Source of the DNA: Puccinia triticina
Taxonomy: Eukaryota > Basidiomycota > Pucciniomycetes > Pucciniales > Pucciniaceae
Assembly (NCBI RefSeq): GCF_026914185.1
Contig: NC_070568.1
Coordinates: forward strand, 2,996,001 to 3,060,000
Reading direction: 5' to 3'
Length of the DNA: 64,000 nucleotides
Each line of letters begins with the position of its first letter. Positions within the stretch are counted from its first letter, which is position 1. Made by a program: the position numbers and the translations under genes. Shown in pieces: positions 44,842 to 56,970 of this stretch. The notes under the pieces are model-generated. The model saw nothing but the letters and a program-made list of their open reading frames with translations. It searched no databases and was not told the origin of the DNA.

Positions 44842-44896
44842 GTAAGTATCACTCTTTCACTGAACCTTGACTATCTCAGAGGAAGAACCTTGACTA

Positions 44897-46501
44897 CAGT
44901 GCCCCGCACCTCTTCTTGACTACCCCTACAGGGGTGTTCCAAATTTTGGGGGGGAAAAATCCAAAAAAAATATTGGGGGCGGGGGCCGCTTTTCTGTAAT
45001 GATTTCTGATGTTTCTGGGGGAAAATAATGCGGTACAACAGCTGTCAGAACTTTTAGCCTAAGAAATAAGTGTTATACATACATTGTAATACATATTTGA
45101 ATATATTTCATAAGTGTACATATTATGGTTTTTGTGAGGTCTCCTGGCATCCTGGCTTCGGCAAATCAAGAGACCTTCAAAAAAACAACTCACGATGGCG
45201 CCTGCTAGCAAAGCTTCTAAAGCACAAAGAGCCCGCCGCAAATGTGAATAAATGCTGAGGAAGAAGGTTGGCCGCATGATCAAAAAGAAAAACGGACTTA
45301 CTTCGCGCACTGCGAAAAGCTCTTCGCGCACTGTGCAGTGCGCGAAGTTTGCAAACACTTCGCGCACTGCGCGTGAAGGGCGCAACTTTTTCAAATTATT
45401 TTTTGACCAATCAATAGACAAGCTTATTATTGTCCTCTGTGAATTTATTTGGAGTTTTTTGAAGCTTCCTTGTATGCTTAAAAATCCCACCAATAAAAAA
45501 AACAAGTACAGCCATTTGGGGACCTGGAATTCATATTCCCACAGGCCAAAAAATCCAATTAATTTATAGAATCATATTAAACATGTATTTAAAAGTTTTA
45601 GAACTTTTTGGCCACTTTGTACAAGGACAAGGCTTTCAAAAACCAGTAACTGTTTCTCAAGATATGCCAAAATGCGCCAGTAAGTGGTGAACTTTCCTAA
45701 TTTTTGAAAGCCTTATTCTTGCACAAAGTGGCCAAAAAATTCTAAAAAGTTTGAATTCATATGTATCATTATTCACTAAATTATTTGGATTTTTTGACTG
45801 GTGGGAATATGAATTCCAGGTCCCCAAATGGCTGTACTTGTTTTTTTTATTGGTGGGATTTTTAAGCATACAAGGAAGCTTCAAAAAACTCCAAATAAAT
45901 TCACAGAGGACAATAATAGGCTTTTCTATTGATTGGTCAAAAAATAATTTGAAAAAGTTGCGCCCTTCACGCGCAGTGCGCGAAGTGTTTGCAAACTTCG
46001 CGCACTGCACAGTGCGCGAAGAGCTTTTCGCAGTGCGCGAAGTAAGTCCGAAGAAAAAATTGAATTCCAATCAAAGCTGTCCTATTGAGATTTCCGATGA
46101 GGGTGAACAGGCTGATGAACATTTTTTTTGCAATCCCAACAAAGATCAATTCCCACCGGCAAGAACTCAGCCAATTGCACTCGCCAAATGCCTTAATCAT
46201 ATGGTTTACAGTGCTTTATATACATAATAAGTCCGTTAAGTACATAAAACATACTTTATAAACCCATACTACATACATTTAAACCCATAATATAGGCAAG
46301 TGTTCCAAATTTGACCACCCAAAAAATGATAACTTTTGAAGGAGACATCTCAGAGGGATGTGCTATATAAAATCATTTTCTACAAGCTCCATAGAGCTCA
46401 AAAATGTGTTGTATGGAGTTATAGGGTTTATGGTCAAAAAGTTATGGGGGGTCAAAAGTTTTTGCGGGCGCGGGGTAGTCGAGAAGAGATGCGGGGCACT
46501 G
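44897..46501. mobile_element. Tc1/mariner-type element, non-autonomous, TA-flanked
   Basis: Terminal inverted repeats of about 30 bp, CAGTGCCCCGCACCTCTTCT at the left and its near-complement at the right end, are flanked by TA at 44895-44896 and 46502-46503. The paralogous LTR element at 25 kb has a single TA in the same context (25434-25435), an empty site. Without the nested foldback element the length is about 840 bp. Short protein-like remnants (MAPASKASKAQRARRK at about 45195, SCPIEISDEGEQADEHFF at about 46080) suggest a deleted transposase or passenger frame. Confidence 0.85.
45293..46050. mobile_element. 758-bp foldback element with 8-bp target duplication
   Basis: Almost the whole element is one inverted repeat: arms of about 340 bp begin CGGACTTACTTCGCGCACTG, with a loop near 45640-45705. 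The 8-bp aagaaaaa flanks it at 45285-45292 and 46051-46058. The outer arms contain repeated CTTCGCGCACTG motifs. An 8-bp duplication fits hAT- or P-type transposases (family knowledge). It sits in the remnant frame of the Tc1/mariner-type element. Confidence 0.88.
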
Positions 46502-46503
46502 TA

Positions 46504-46800
46504 TCCAGAAGGAAGCTAAAGATTTGTGGCTGGATTAAACTTGTCTAATCCAGAAGCCCTCCACGTTTCTTTGGTGAGAGGAGGCTGTTGCACTCTCTAG
46601 CACAGCTTGGCAGCACTCCTTTAAGGAGGTAGCATTGCCAGTGGACGTGCATACCCACCAGAATAAACTTGAATATCTGCTTATCTTGAATCTGCTCAGT
46701 TTCTCTCTCTCTCTTATATTTGTATTTTCTTTATCCAAAGAAATCCAAATATTGCCCCCCATTTTCTTGTGTCCTGCTGTCACTATAGAGACTCAGGCTC
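46504..46800 (+). mobile_element. Internal region of older LTR element, copy 2
   Basis: It matches the reverse complement of about 25130-25434 over the stretch TGTCTAAT...GGCAGCACTCC...GTGTCCTGCTGTCAC. It is the continuation of 44842-44894 after the Tc1/mariner-type insertion. No intact frame. Confidence 0.65.
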
Positions 46801-46810
46801 ACAGTATCCC

Positions 46811-47870
46811 AAACAGACATTATCTTGCATTGAGCCAGCCGGTTTCAGGTTTTGGGTCTGCAAGAAACTTGAGACGATGGGAAACAGGCCCAGGCAAAGA
46901 GCCAGCAGGTTTCATGTTTTGGGTCTGCAGGAAACTGGCCCAGGAAAGATCAGGCAAGGAGTCTGCGGGCCCTCAAATGGCATCAGGGCATGTGGGAACA
47001 CATATGCAGGTCTTAGTCTGGTGGGAAAATAAAACATCCTCCAACAACATGGGGTTTTTCTGTAGTTCAGCTCCAGCATAGCCCTCAAAGGGTATCTGAG
47101 AGATAGGCAAACTGTTTGCAGATTTTTAGCAGGCAGGAAACTTGTGTACCCCAAACAGACATTACACTGAGTGGAGCCAGCAGTTTTCAGGTTTTGGGTC
47201 TGCAGGAAACTAGAGAAAATGGGAAACAGGCCCAGGAAAAATCAGGCAAGGAGTCTGAGGGCCCTCAAATGGCATCAGGGCATGAGGGAGCACGTCTGCC
47301 GGTCTTAGTCTGGCGGCAAACCAAAACATCCTCCAGGAACATGGGGTTTTTCTGCAGTTCAGCTCCAGCATGCAACTCAAAGGGTATCTGAGAGATAGTG
47401 TTACTTTTTACAGATTTACAGCAGGCAGGAAACTTGTGTACCCCAAACAGACATTACCCTGAGTGGAGCCAGCAGGTTTCAGGTTTTGGGTCTGCAGGAA
47501 ACTTGAGAAAATGGGAAACAGGCCCAGGAAAAATCAGGCAACGAGTTTGAAGGCCCCCAAATGGCATCAGGGCATGAGGGAACATGTATGCAGGTCTTAG
47601 TCTGGCGGGAAACTAAAACATCCTCAAGCAACATGGGGTTTTTCTTAGTTCAGCTCCAGAATAGCTGTTGAAGGGTATCTGAGAGATAGCCAAACTTTTT
47701 GCAGATTTTGAGCAGGAGGAAACTTGTGTAACCCAAACAGACATTATTCAGGGCATGAGGGAACACATATGCAGGTCTGAGCCTGGCGGGAAACTAAAAC
47801 ATCCTCTGGCAACATGGGGTTTTCTGCAGTTCAGCTCCAGCATAGGCCTCAAAGTGTATCTGAGAGATAG
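46811..47870 (+). repeat. Tandem repeat of about 290 bp, more than three copies
   Basis: AAACAGACATTA starts copies at about 46811, 47153, 47444 and 47734 (spacings 342, 291, 290). Each carries TTCAGGTTTTGGGTCTGCAG, GGCCCAGG...AAATGGCATCAGGGCATG and ACATGGGGTTTTTCT. The last copy is truncated. Non-coding. Confidence 0.85.
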
Positions 47871-48864
47871 TGTTACTGTTTGTGTCCAGAAGGTGTAAGT
47901 TCAGAAGAGTCTCTATTTCTGGCCACAACCACAGCCAGCCAAGACCCCGGAAGGTCAAGACGACCTGTCAATGAAGACAGGGTGGTGGAGGATGGCCCAA
48001 GGTCATCGAGTCTGCCAATTGCTCGACAGACAGTTCTTGCTCAAGGAAACAGAAGACTTCGAATCATCGTCACTTAGAAACACTGTGGCTCAATTGAGCT
48101 AGTGAGACAAACAATCGGGTATCTACTGTAAATAGATCCTGAAGAGCTGAGCACGGCGAAAAGAGGTGAGTCAGTTGGACAGTAGTGGAAGGAGTGGGGT
48201 GGGGACTTGGTACTCACTTTGGTCATGAGGAAAAGCGAAGAGGTGCTGGAGAGGGGCGGTTTATATACCCTCCGAGCGAGTTCGAGCCCACCGGCTGACT
48301 TGTGGGACCCAAAACCTAATGTACACCACTTCCACGCCATTCTGCGGGCGTCTTCGCACGAGGAAGCGTCGGCGCTCCGTTGAGCATTCTCGTGCGGCGC
48401 AACAAGCTTCACCCGGAATATGCTTGGCATTCAAGACACTCATTTTGATTTCAAAAAAAAATCTGCTGGCCATTGCATACTGTGAATGTGGAAACAGAGG
48501 GGGGAAATAGATGGCCGGCACAGACTGGTCATCCACAGGAGTACACAAACAATCCGCTTGATGGCCGGTATACAAGAAGTGCCTGCCATTCAGAGGGTAG
48601 GTTGCACCCTGGCCCTCAGCAGTCGTTTGTGCCAGCACCAGTCTTGCTAAAAAGAACTTCAAGACAACCAACGCTTCTTGGAGTGATAATACTGAGGACG
48701 GTACAACTTGATGTCTGAGTTTTCAGAAACTCTCCTGATGCCCCATCAGCAAACTGATCATGTAAAAAAGAGATGTATGCAAATTCTATCTGTGATTTTA
48801 TGCAGGTCAGCAAGTCACCAGCAGAATCAGTCCCATCCACAGTGCTGAGGTGTTGCACTAAATA
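47871..48864. other. Region with possible minus-strand promoter, no defined gene
   Basis: A minus-strand TATATAA (48267-48261) precedes a short open stretch (MTKVSTKSPPHSFHYCPTDS) with possible splice signals. It resembles an LTR or promoter-leader region more than a gene. The rest shows nothing I can support. Confidence 0.3.
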
Positions 48865-49111
48865 GGGGGGTTCACGTTAGCCTGATTTTGAAATCAGTCT
48901 AAAAACCTTGCTAAAAATTGATGTCTGCTCATGCAGGTCTATGCAAGGATATTCTAGAAAATAAATAGAGTTCTCAGCAAGACCTCCCTTGTAAAGGCCT
49001 TGCTGAAGGGAATGCTTATGTAGTATTTTTTTTAAGTTTATGCAGGAAGCGTGCATGAGATTTGAAACCATCCGTGACCAGCAGCCAAAATCAGGCTAAC
49101 GTGAACCCCCC
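48865..49111. mobile_element. 247-bp MITE with TA duplication
   Basis: About 26-bp terminal inverted repeats, GGGGGGTTCACGTTAGCCTG at the left and its complement at the right, are flanked by TA at 48863-48864 and 49112-49113. No coding capacity. The TA target suggests mobilisation by a Tc1/mariner-type transposase. Confidence 0.88.
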
Positions 49112-49113
49112 TA

Positions 49114-49749
49114 ATGTTACATAGTGTCATCAGCAAAGCAAAAGCCATCAGTAGAGTCCCTCAAACCTCAGATGTGAACCATCCTCACAAGTCTTGAAGG
49201 GAAGTTTTCCCACCAGGTAGCACAGTTCCCGTGCTATCTCAACACTTCAGCTGTTGATATCAATGGGTATTTCATTGTTGATTTGGGAGTCAACTTATGA
49301 GTCAATAGAAAACTACATTTTAGTCAAGCTGTCTTTCCATGTAAGGAAGGGGCTATTTCACTGAGAGATTTTGCCCAGACACAACTATGAAGCTGACATG
49401 AGGGGTTACAACACAGCACCAAGGCACACCAAAGTTTCAAGCTATATTTGCAATCCCTCACTGTACACGTACCCTCTACTCAGAAACCTCTGTAATCTGT
49501 GTGTTGTACATACTCCAAACTTCCTTATGAATTTATTGTTATGTAACCTCTTACCAAAAAAAAAAAATGTGTTCCAGTGAGGATGTCCATAATTGTTACT
49601 GGTGTACATGCAATCAACAACCTTCAACTTTACTGGACCCCAAAATTGCAAGATCTTCAGCTGCAACATTCAGTAAATATCCTAAACTGGAAGACAACAG
49701 AGCTATAAGTTTGTGAACAGCCCACATGGTAGAAGATACCCCAAAGAAG
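49114..49749. other. Upstream region of secreted-protein gene
   Basis: AT-rich, with no gene supported. It should contain the promoter of the gene beginning at 49750. Confidence 0.35.
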
Positions 49750-52726
49750 ATGTGTCAAACCAACAGGAAAAATATCTTTAAATTCATCTTCCAATTAGCT
49801 CTCTACTTCTCAAGCTGCAAAAGTATCCCAGTAAACAATAGAATACATGGAGTAAACAATGGAATACATGGAATGGAGATTGGAAGATCAGATCTAGATG
49901 ATCATTACACTAGTATGCACCATGAAATCCAAACCAAAACTGATGAGGAACTGTTTGGCTCTAGAAACTTGCCCTCATGGGAAGGCACAAATCCTGAGAA
50001 TATGCATCATAATCCAGTCCATTACAGTCCAGTCCATTACAGCCAGTTTGAACCCCATATCACATCCATGCCAACAGATAACTTCTTGGGCCACAGAAAC
50101 ACTCTGCTAGGATCTAGTGGGCAGCAAGAAATTTCAACTGGAATCTTGAAAGAAAATTGCCATGCCTTACATGGGATTCCTGTGGACCCACATCCAGATG
50201 GGAGTCTCTTGGGCCCAAATGTTTCAACATGGCAAAACTGGAATGATCAGAATCATTACAACTTTCCATTGGGAACTGTGCAGCAATTTAGAAGTATTGG
50301 CAAGCCTTTCCCTCCTTTTCTCCTTTCTTGGAAAGATATCTATAGAGATTGCACACACCAATTTTGTCATTATACCCCTATGAAACAAGCATATAACTGA
50401 CTTCCAGAGGACAAACCATGGTTTTTTTTCTTGGCTTTAGATCTTGCTCCACTTTCACCAACCTTGAAATACTTGAATGAGTTTGGAGGTGATATCATAA
50501 ATCATGTGGCAGGTCAGGCCAACTTTTTTTGTTCTTTGAAGTTAACAAGTCAACCTAAACTGGGGGTTGAAATGTTCTGTATTTTTAGAATCAAGTAAAT
50601 TTGATCCAGATTTGTTTTCTCTAAATTCAAGTGAAGATCCAATTTGGGATCAAATTTATCCAATAACTTCCCATGGTACAGCAGAAACACCTGGGAGTCC
50701 AGACCAAAACTTTCAAACCAGGAGTAATTAGACACTAGAAAGATCAAGCTGTAATTCCCAATTGATGGTCTCACTCTAGAATTTGCATTGATCATTTTCT
50801 TGGTTTGGTTGTCTCAGGTGTACTTTCTGAAATAGATTTACGCCCCAATCAGCCACAAAATGAATACCTGCAAGCAGGTATATCACCTCACAAAGAATCA
50901 GATGAAATATCCAGTTCAATTTTGAAGTATTCAGATGGAGAATTTGGTTCAATTTTGGAACAGGTGAAAAATCACAAATCAGATGGAAACATTCTGGAGG
51001 ATAGATTTCATGATTTTGGTGAGCAGAAAGTCAAAACATAGATATCCAATCTGTTATGTTGATTCTAATTGATTTCATTCTTTGTTATTCCAAGATAAAG
51101 TATCAGGAGCCATCTATGAAACAGGTTTACCTCCTGAGCCACCAGAGAAATACCTTGAAGTAGCCACATCTTCCCCAGAATGCATGAATGAAAAATTCTT
51201 GGAGGAAAATCAGTTCCATAGGGAGATTGATAGGAGACAACAAGACAATCTTCACATAAGCGCAGATGAACAGGAATATATTCAGAAATTATCAAGCGCA
51301 ATTACCCACAAGTTAACACCTAAATGTCTGAACGACCCCAATTTCCCCAGTTATTTTGAAGTCATTTCAAATAGTTATGACAATCTCTCACTGTCCGATC
51401 ATTTTGGAAAATATAGTGCAGAGATGAAGAGAACAAGATTTGGAGCACTTTCAGCAGTTCAGTCTGGCCAGTTTGTGAAACTCATTGATGAATCAAGAGA
51501 TCAATTGATCACCAGGAGATCATTTTTTTGCTTCTGCAAAGTGTTTAGTCAAGTTGCTAGTTTTCATCAACACAGCAATTCTCAGAGGGGCCTCAGCTTC
51601 AGAAACATACTTTGATGCTAATATTCACCTGATTAATTTTCTCTCAATTGAGATTTTCAAACCTAAAGGCAGCCTCCCTGTTTTGGGCGTGATCAATAAA
51701 GACAGATATGAAATGGATGAGAGTGCATTTCAAGAACTTCAGATTGATTTAATAAACCTTCTATATGAAATCTCCATGCCAAATGAAATATTTTTCAACA
51801 AATCTCTCCATATATTCCTAAAACTAATTCACAAACACAATCATCAAGCCACAGACTTGCTCAAAGGCTCAGATGGAAAAAAGGATTATATTCTTTTGGG
51901 GAATTTGTTAAATGATCACATAGTTTTTAAGAAAAAAAGGAAGAATGGGATGATTTCATTGAATCAAGATCAATCCAACAATTTCTACTCAGTTTATCTG
52001 AGAGAGGTACCTCCTTGTATTATACCAAAGAAATATTACAATGGAATCAGATCATTTGGAAAGAAGGCTATTGAAACATTTGACGCAATTGAATCCTTAT
52101 ACCAAACATCAAAATCTCCAAATTGTGGAGTTGAAACCACAAGAAGGTTCAAGAACATTACAGCTTCCTTAGTCAAATCAAAAATTTCAGAAGTAGTCAA
52201 AGTCACAAACAAGTTATATCAACCAATCATAACTCCTTCATTTAACAGTAAACTCACAAGCCTTTTGACATATTCACTCCATCTTCATAGTCTCTTAATT
52301 AAATATGTGTATGAAAAATCAGGCAATTTGCTTGAAGACTCACAAAGTTTATATCTTGACTGGCTTGAAGGTCAATTCTTAGGATCAAAGGAAGCTCTTC
52401 CTATTTTTGGAGAGGTTAATCATGAAGTCCAACCACCACTCAACAGTTCAAAATTCGGACAAGTTCAAATTGGAATAATAAAGTTCCTAAGTACAGATCA
52501 TGCTTATAAAATTCTTCCAGAAATCTCAGCTGGTTTGAATGGAGTTTGGTTCAGAGAAAGCTTTCCAGATCAATGGAATGGGATTTTCTTGGATGAAGAG
52601 ACTTTTTCAATGGTCATGCTCAAACTCATGAAGGATGGTGCAGTTTGTTTTCAAGATTTTGAAAAGTTTTCCAATGTTCCAGGAAAAAGGAAACTTGATG
52701 ATGTAGTTTCTGAAATCTATCATTGA
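49750..52726 (+). CDS. Large predicted secreted protein, multi-exon, one frame break
   Basis: Proposed exons: 49750-50293, 50441-50512, 50589-50675 (alternative end 50696), 50818-51018, 51095-52726, all phase 1 with GT-AG ends. The start at 49750 (MCQTNRKNIFKFIFQLALYF) gives a classical signal peptide; an in-frame ATG at 49726 is possible. The mature N-terminus is Asn/His-rich (NNRIHGVNNGIHGMEIG). The C-terminal part (51554-52726) is long and uninterrupted, mostly helical in composition. Within the last exon the frame shifts by one base at about 51500-51510: DESRDQLI in one frame, SPGDHFFASAKC in the next. No intron fits, so this is an indel or sequence error. No known domain. In a plant pathogen such a protein is an effector candidate (inference). 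Confidence 0.65.
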
Positions 52727-53227
52727 AAACAAAACATTTATCAAGAACTGTACATTTTCTTGCAGAAATCTGCATGATTCCTTCCCTTCCAATTTTTACT
52801 ATCATGTGTTCAAAATACGCACATGAACTGATGATTCTCTTTTACTTGATGCCCCCTTTCATTTTTTTAGTCATTCTTTCTCTCCTCCCATTGTTATTCT
52901 GCTGATTAATCCAGCATTTCCTGTCTTCCTTGCTTCCTGACATTTGACTATTAGTAACACATAGTAATACTAAGCATTCTCAATGAATCAACCAGTGACA
53001 TCATTATAGATCTGGCAGCTTTTCCATAACCCATGAGAGGTTGTACCATCACCCCTGTCACTGAGAGACGCTTTTACTCACTTTCCATTTAAACACTGCT
53101 ACTCACCAGGGGAGAAAGAGTGACAGACCACATGTTTCCTGAGTAACCCAGACTGATGTCAACTGTTGGAGCATGCGTAACTCAAGCTTAAATGCAAATT
53201 GATGTGATGTTCAACTAAAGCTGATCT
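52727..53227. other. Downstream spacer
   Basis: AT-rich 3' flank of the secreted-protein gene. No feature supported. Confidence 0.4.
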
Positions 53228-53332
53228 TATTAAAAATCATTAATTACGTCGACAAGTAATTTTTTCGCGCAGCACTTCCCCTTATAGGGTTGCGGAAAAA
53301 GTACTTGTCGGCGTAATCAATGATTTTTAATA
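53228..53332. mobile_element. 105-bp hairpin MITE
   Basis: About 40-bp inverted arms (TATTAAAAATCATTAATTAC ... and its near-complement ending GATTTTTAATA) surround a roughly 25-bp loop. The inner arms carry GTCGACAAGTA/TACTTGTCGGC. Flanking duplication is unclear. Confidence 0.75.
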
Positions 53333-56130
53333 TACAAGGAACGACCTGGGAGGACGACTATTATGGCAAAGCCAGTCAATACCTCTCAGGGCCCTGTGAC
53401 TCAAATGGTCGATAGGGGATATAAGTAAATAGTTGCGTTGTCTCTGCCGGCCCTGTGACTCAAATGATAAAATCAAAGGCAATGGCGACGCACCTATTTA
53501 TAGCCGCGCAGGTCAACGGCATTTCGATCCACAGCACACGAATCTTTTGTTCGATTCTCCGCAGGTCCTTGACACTCCGTTGCAGAGCACGCGGTTCTTT
53601 TGTTCCATTTCAAAGGCATTCAATTCCGGCTGTCGAAATACGACAAACAAATGTCACGACCCCCCTGATCAGATCACCCTCAACTCTGGGTTTCTATAAA
53701 CGAAATACTTCTGTCCATAACCGGTCCCGAACTCCGTTGTGCTTTTCTAAAACAGACGAGCCAACAACCCAAATGCATAATTCCTGACGCCAGACGACGA
53801 AATTGGCCCGTTGCAAAAGTAGTAGTTTTCCAATCCGTTCACATCACAAGTCACCCATTTCCATATTTGGGCAACCACTTCCAAAGCTCAACGTCCAGTG
53901 CCCGCCCCTCATGAAATAGAACCTAATAGCACTGAACTATTTGCTTTCCTGGGACTTTTGGACAATTCCAAAACCGATGACCATTGTGCCCGCCAACCAG
54001 TAAGAACAACACTATTCAAGTTGACGCATTCAAGCTAACTTCCATATCCAGATCATGCATGGCCCGATGCATTCGCCACTGACAAAATCAATGTGCAATT
54101 CCACCTACAAGACACTTAGCAATCAACTCCCAGAAAAGGATACAAATTCGCCGCACACTGCCATATCGTAGGCCGCAGTGCCTTGCGTTATGAAACTACC
54201 GCGATCACCGACATGGCCAAACAGCATTTTGCTGATCATTCAAAGTTGCCTAAGGCGGGTCCTCTGATCACCGTAAGTTGAAAAACATGGGCAATACCAC
54301 ATCCACAATTTTTCCGTAACCGTGCTCCCCGCTTTTCCGCAATGATTTACGTACCTGATTAGGCATGATTCTAGATGATATGCTGAACAGAGTTTTCTTG
54401 GAGGCAGTTCCCACCACGTTCCGCTTTCGGCCTCACTGCTCCGGCCCATTACCGATGTGATTTCGCTTACGTGGAGATCAGATGTCTCTGAGGTTGCAGT
54501 CTTGATCACGGTGGTCATGCACAATTCTATGGGGAACGGGCAATTTTGATACCATTGAATGCAAATGTAGCACTCCTGAACCCAACTAGCAGAACTCGGC
54601 CGCTTCTGATGTTGCAAATGGAACTTCCTGGATACAATGTTCACTCCATGATTGATTCATAGTCACATTACCTGTCATCCGCATGTATTTGACCAAAAAT
54701 GAACTTCAATCCACAACTGTTCACTATATTAGTGATTGTTATACCTAATTTTGGATCTGTTCTTGCCACAGGACAATCTTGGTATTCCAGAAGTGACAAG
54801 AAAAAGCTATCCACTATACTTTCACCTAGATTTATTCTAGATTTATTCAACAACTGTGTTGGTTTGATAATTTCAGCAAACAAGACCACTTCCCGTTCCA
54901 CTCATGGTTTTTGCCAAATCCCTCACATACAGTTTGCAAATTGTGAAATATGGATGTTTAGACCATCCAGCACGACACAAGCTTTATTCTCAATCGCCAG
55001 ATCCGGTTCCAAAAGCGATACACAATTTTGAATTTTGTGTATTCCTTGAATGGAATTGGACTCCAGATCAACATCACGACACACTCCTGCAAAGCTAGGT
55101 CCATAATATGTACTGTCCATGTGAGTCAATTGTGTTGATCAGTGCCATGATTGCTGAGTCCGAGTAAGCATGACGGTGCCTGAGAGACATTCACTGGCAC
55201 CAGTTGCCATAATGTGGGTGGATTGTGTTGATCAGGGTCCTCATTGCCAATTCCGGGGAAGCATGACTGGAAATGAGTCTCACTCCCTAGCATCAGGTAT
55301 CATACAAATTACGCTGTCATGGCCAAGTAATTTCATTTCCACCCATCCATTATTTGCTCGGCCACCTGTTTGTAGCTCTACTATCTCTACCGGCAAATAA
55401 AACTCCCACAGCATATTGAAAGTCTCAATGACTTTCCTGGAATTTGACCAACATCTAATAATTTTTTGTGGGAATGAAATACCTAACCATCTTGGTGACT
55501 GCAAAGATGTATGTCTTAGATGAGGTGTGCTCCACTGGACAATGGTGGGAAATATTGCCTGATCTCCAGACCCAAGCTGTTGCCAGATGGGTAGCACAGT
55601 CATCCCGGTCAATTATATGTACTATCTCCTATCCCAACCAACAAAACCAGCTGCTTGTCAATACAAATTCAGGTACGCAGTACAATTTACGTCTGGACCT
55701 CTTCCTGATACTCATCCAGTATTATTGAATTGTGCAAAACTTCAGAAATAAATCTGTGGGTACAATAACACATTATCCTTTGGGACATTGGGAGCAGAAG
55801 TGGACTTTTAACACAAGTTTGCAAGTCAAGGGAACTCTTTACATGATACACATACATAGTGCCATTTGTAAACTTCCATTTTGGTTCAGTTCATGCGGTG
55901 CAGCCGCGAGTTCCCTAGTTTATAACTAAATATGGTGAAAAAAAGAAACAGATTTTCACCTTGCCCAATTCAAAACTCCAGTGCTAATCAACTTGAATTG
56001 TATTTGAAGGCCTAGTAGGCCCTGGGATACTGTCACAAATTGCGGATGGGACAACCTGAATTCTTCTGCCGGATCCCATGAGGTACAATCCCAAAGTATA
56101 TCCAGAGAAGTGCTGCATGAGAACTCAATA
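53333..56130. other. Gene-poor region with small tandem duplications
   Basis: GGCCCTGTGACTCAAATG occurs twice 59 bp apart (about 53390 and 53449). A block with GATTGTGTTGATCAG and AAGCATGAC occurs twice about 90 bp apart (55130-55270). Open stretches at 53455-53787, 54240-54644 and 54699-55031 are unrecognisable and lack splice context. Confidence 0.4.
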
Positions 56131-56765
56131 GAGAATGTGGCTGCACACCCGCGGCCTGTACCGTCTACCCGTAGGCGGGTACCCGCCGCACCCACCCTTG
56201 AGTGCCGTGTCCGGGTATGGCTATCTGTTTTTTGGGCTAAACAGGTGCAACACCCGGGTACCCATCCAGGTACTGCCCCAGTTCCCCCAGATGGAGCGGG
56301 GATTGGGTCGGGGCTCACATTCTACACCCCTTCCAGACCCAGAGGGATCCCAGACAAGGCTGTATAGCCTCTTCGTCCCAAAGGAAGCATTTCTGGAGAC
56401 GAGGCTGTATAAACTTGTTGTCCCGAAGGAATCGCTTCCGGGAGACAAGGCTGTATAGCCTGGTCATCCCAAAGGAATCCCTTCCAGGAGAAGAGGCTAT
56501 ATAGCCTTGTTGCCCCAAAGGAATCCCTTCTGGGAGACAAGGCTGTATAACCTTGTTGCTCAGAAGGGATCCCCCCATTTGACAAGGCTATAGCCCTTTG
56601 TTGGCTGGAAGGGATTATGTTTGGGTGACAAGGCCAAAGTACCGTGGTGCACCGCCGGTGTACCCACCACACCCGCCCGTGAGTGCCGTGTACGGGTACG
56701 GGTACGGGTGCAGCTTTTGTGCGGCACCTGGGTGCGAGCGTACCCGTGTCCGCAGCCACATTCTC
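56131..56765. mobile_element. 635-bp MITE-like element containing a hairpin satellite
   Basis: Inverted termini GAGAATGTGGCTGC and GCAGCCACATTCTC are flanked by TA (56129-56130 and 56766-56767). Sub-terminal inverted GC-rich blocks (CACCCGCGGCCTGTACC on the left, GGGTACGGGTACGGGTGCAG on the right) surround a tandem array at about 56340-56600 of a unit of about 46 bp containing AAGGCTGTATAGCCTTGTTG and AAAGGAATCCCTTCC. No coding capacity. Confidence 0.75.
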
Positions 56766-56970
56766 TAGACTGCAATTTGGACCAGTGCATATATTAGAAT
56801 TCCAGTGAGGTTGAATCGAAAATCATAGAGCCCAATTTATATTGAACTAGAGGCCAAGGCGGCTTCGCCGCTGGAAACCCCAAATCCAGATTCTCCCCCC
56901 TTGACAGGGCAGTCACATTCTTTAGCTCACAATTGTGTCAAAGCTGGCTAGATCCTGGAATTTCAATTTT

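Noticed and set aside
45252..45569. Open frames shared in inverted order by 45.3-45.5 and 45.8-46.1 kb
   Set aside because: They are the two arms of the 758-bp foldback element, not a duplicated gene.
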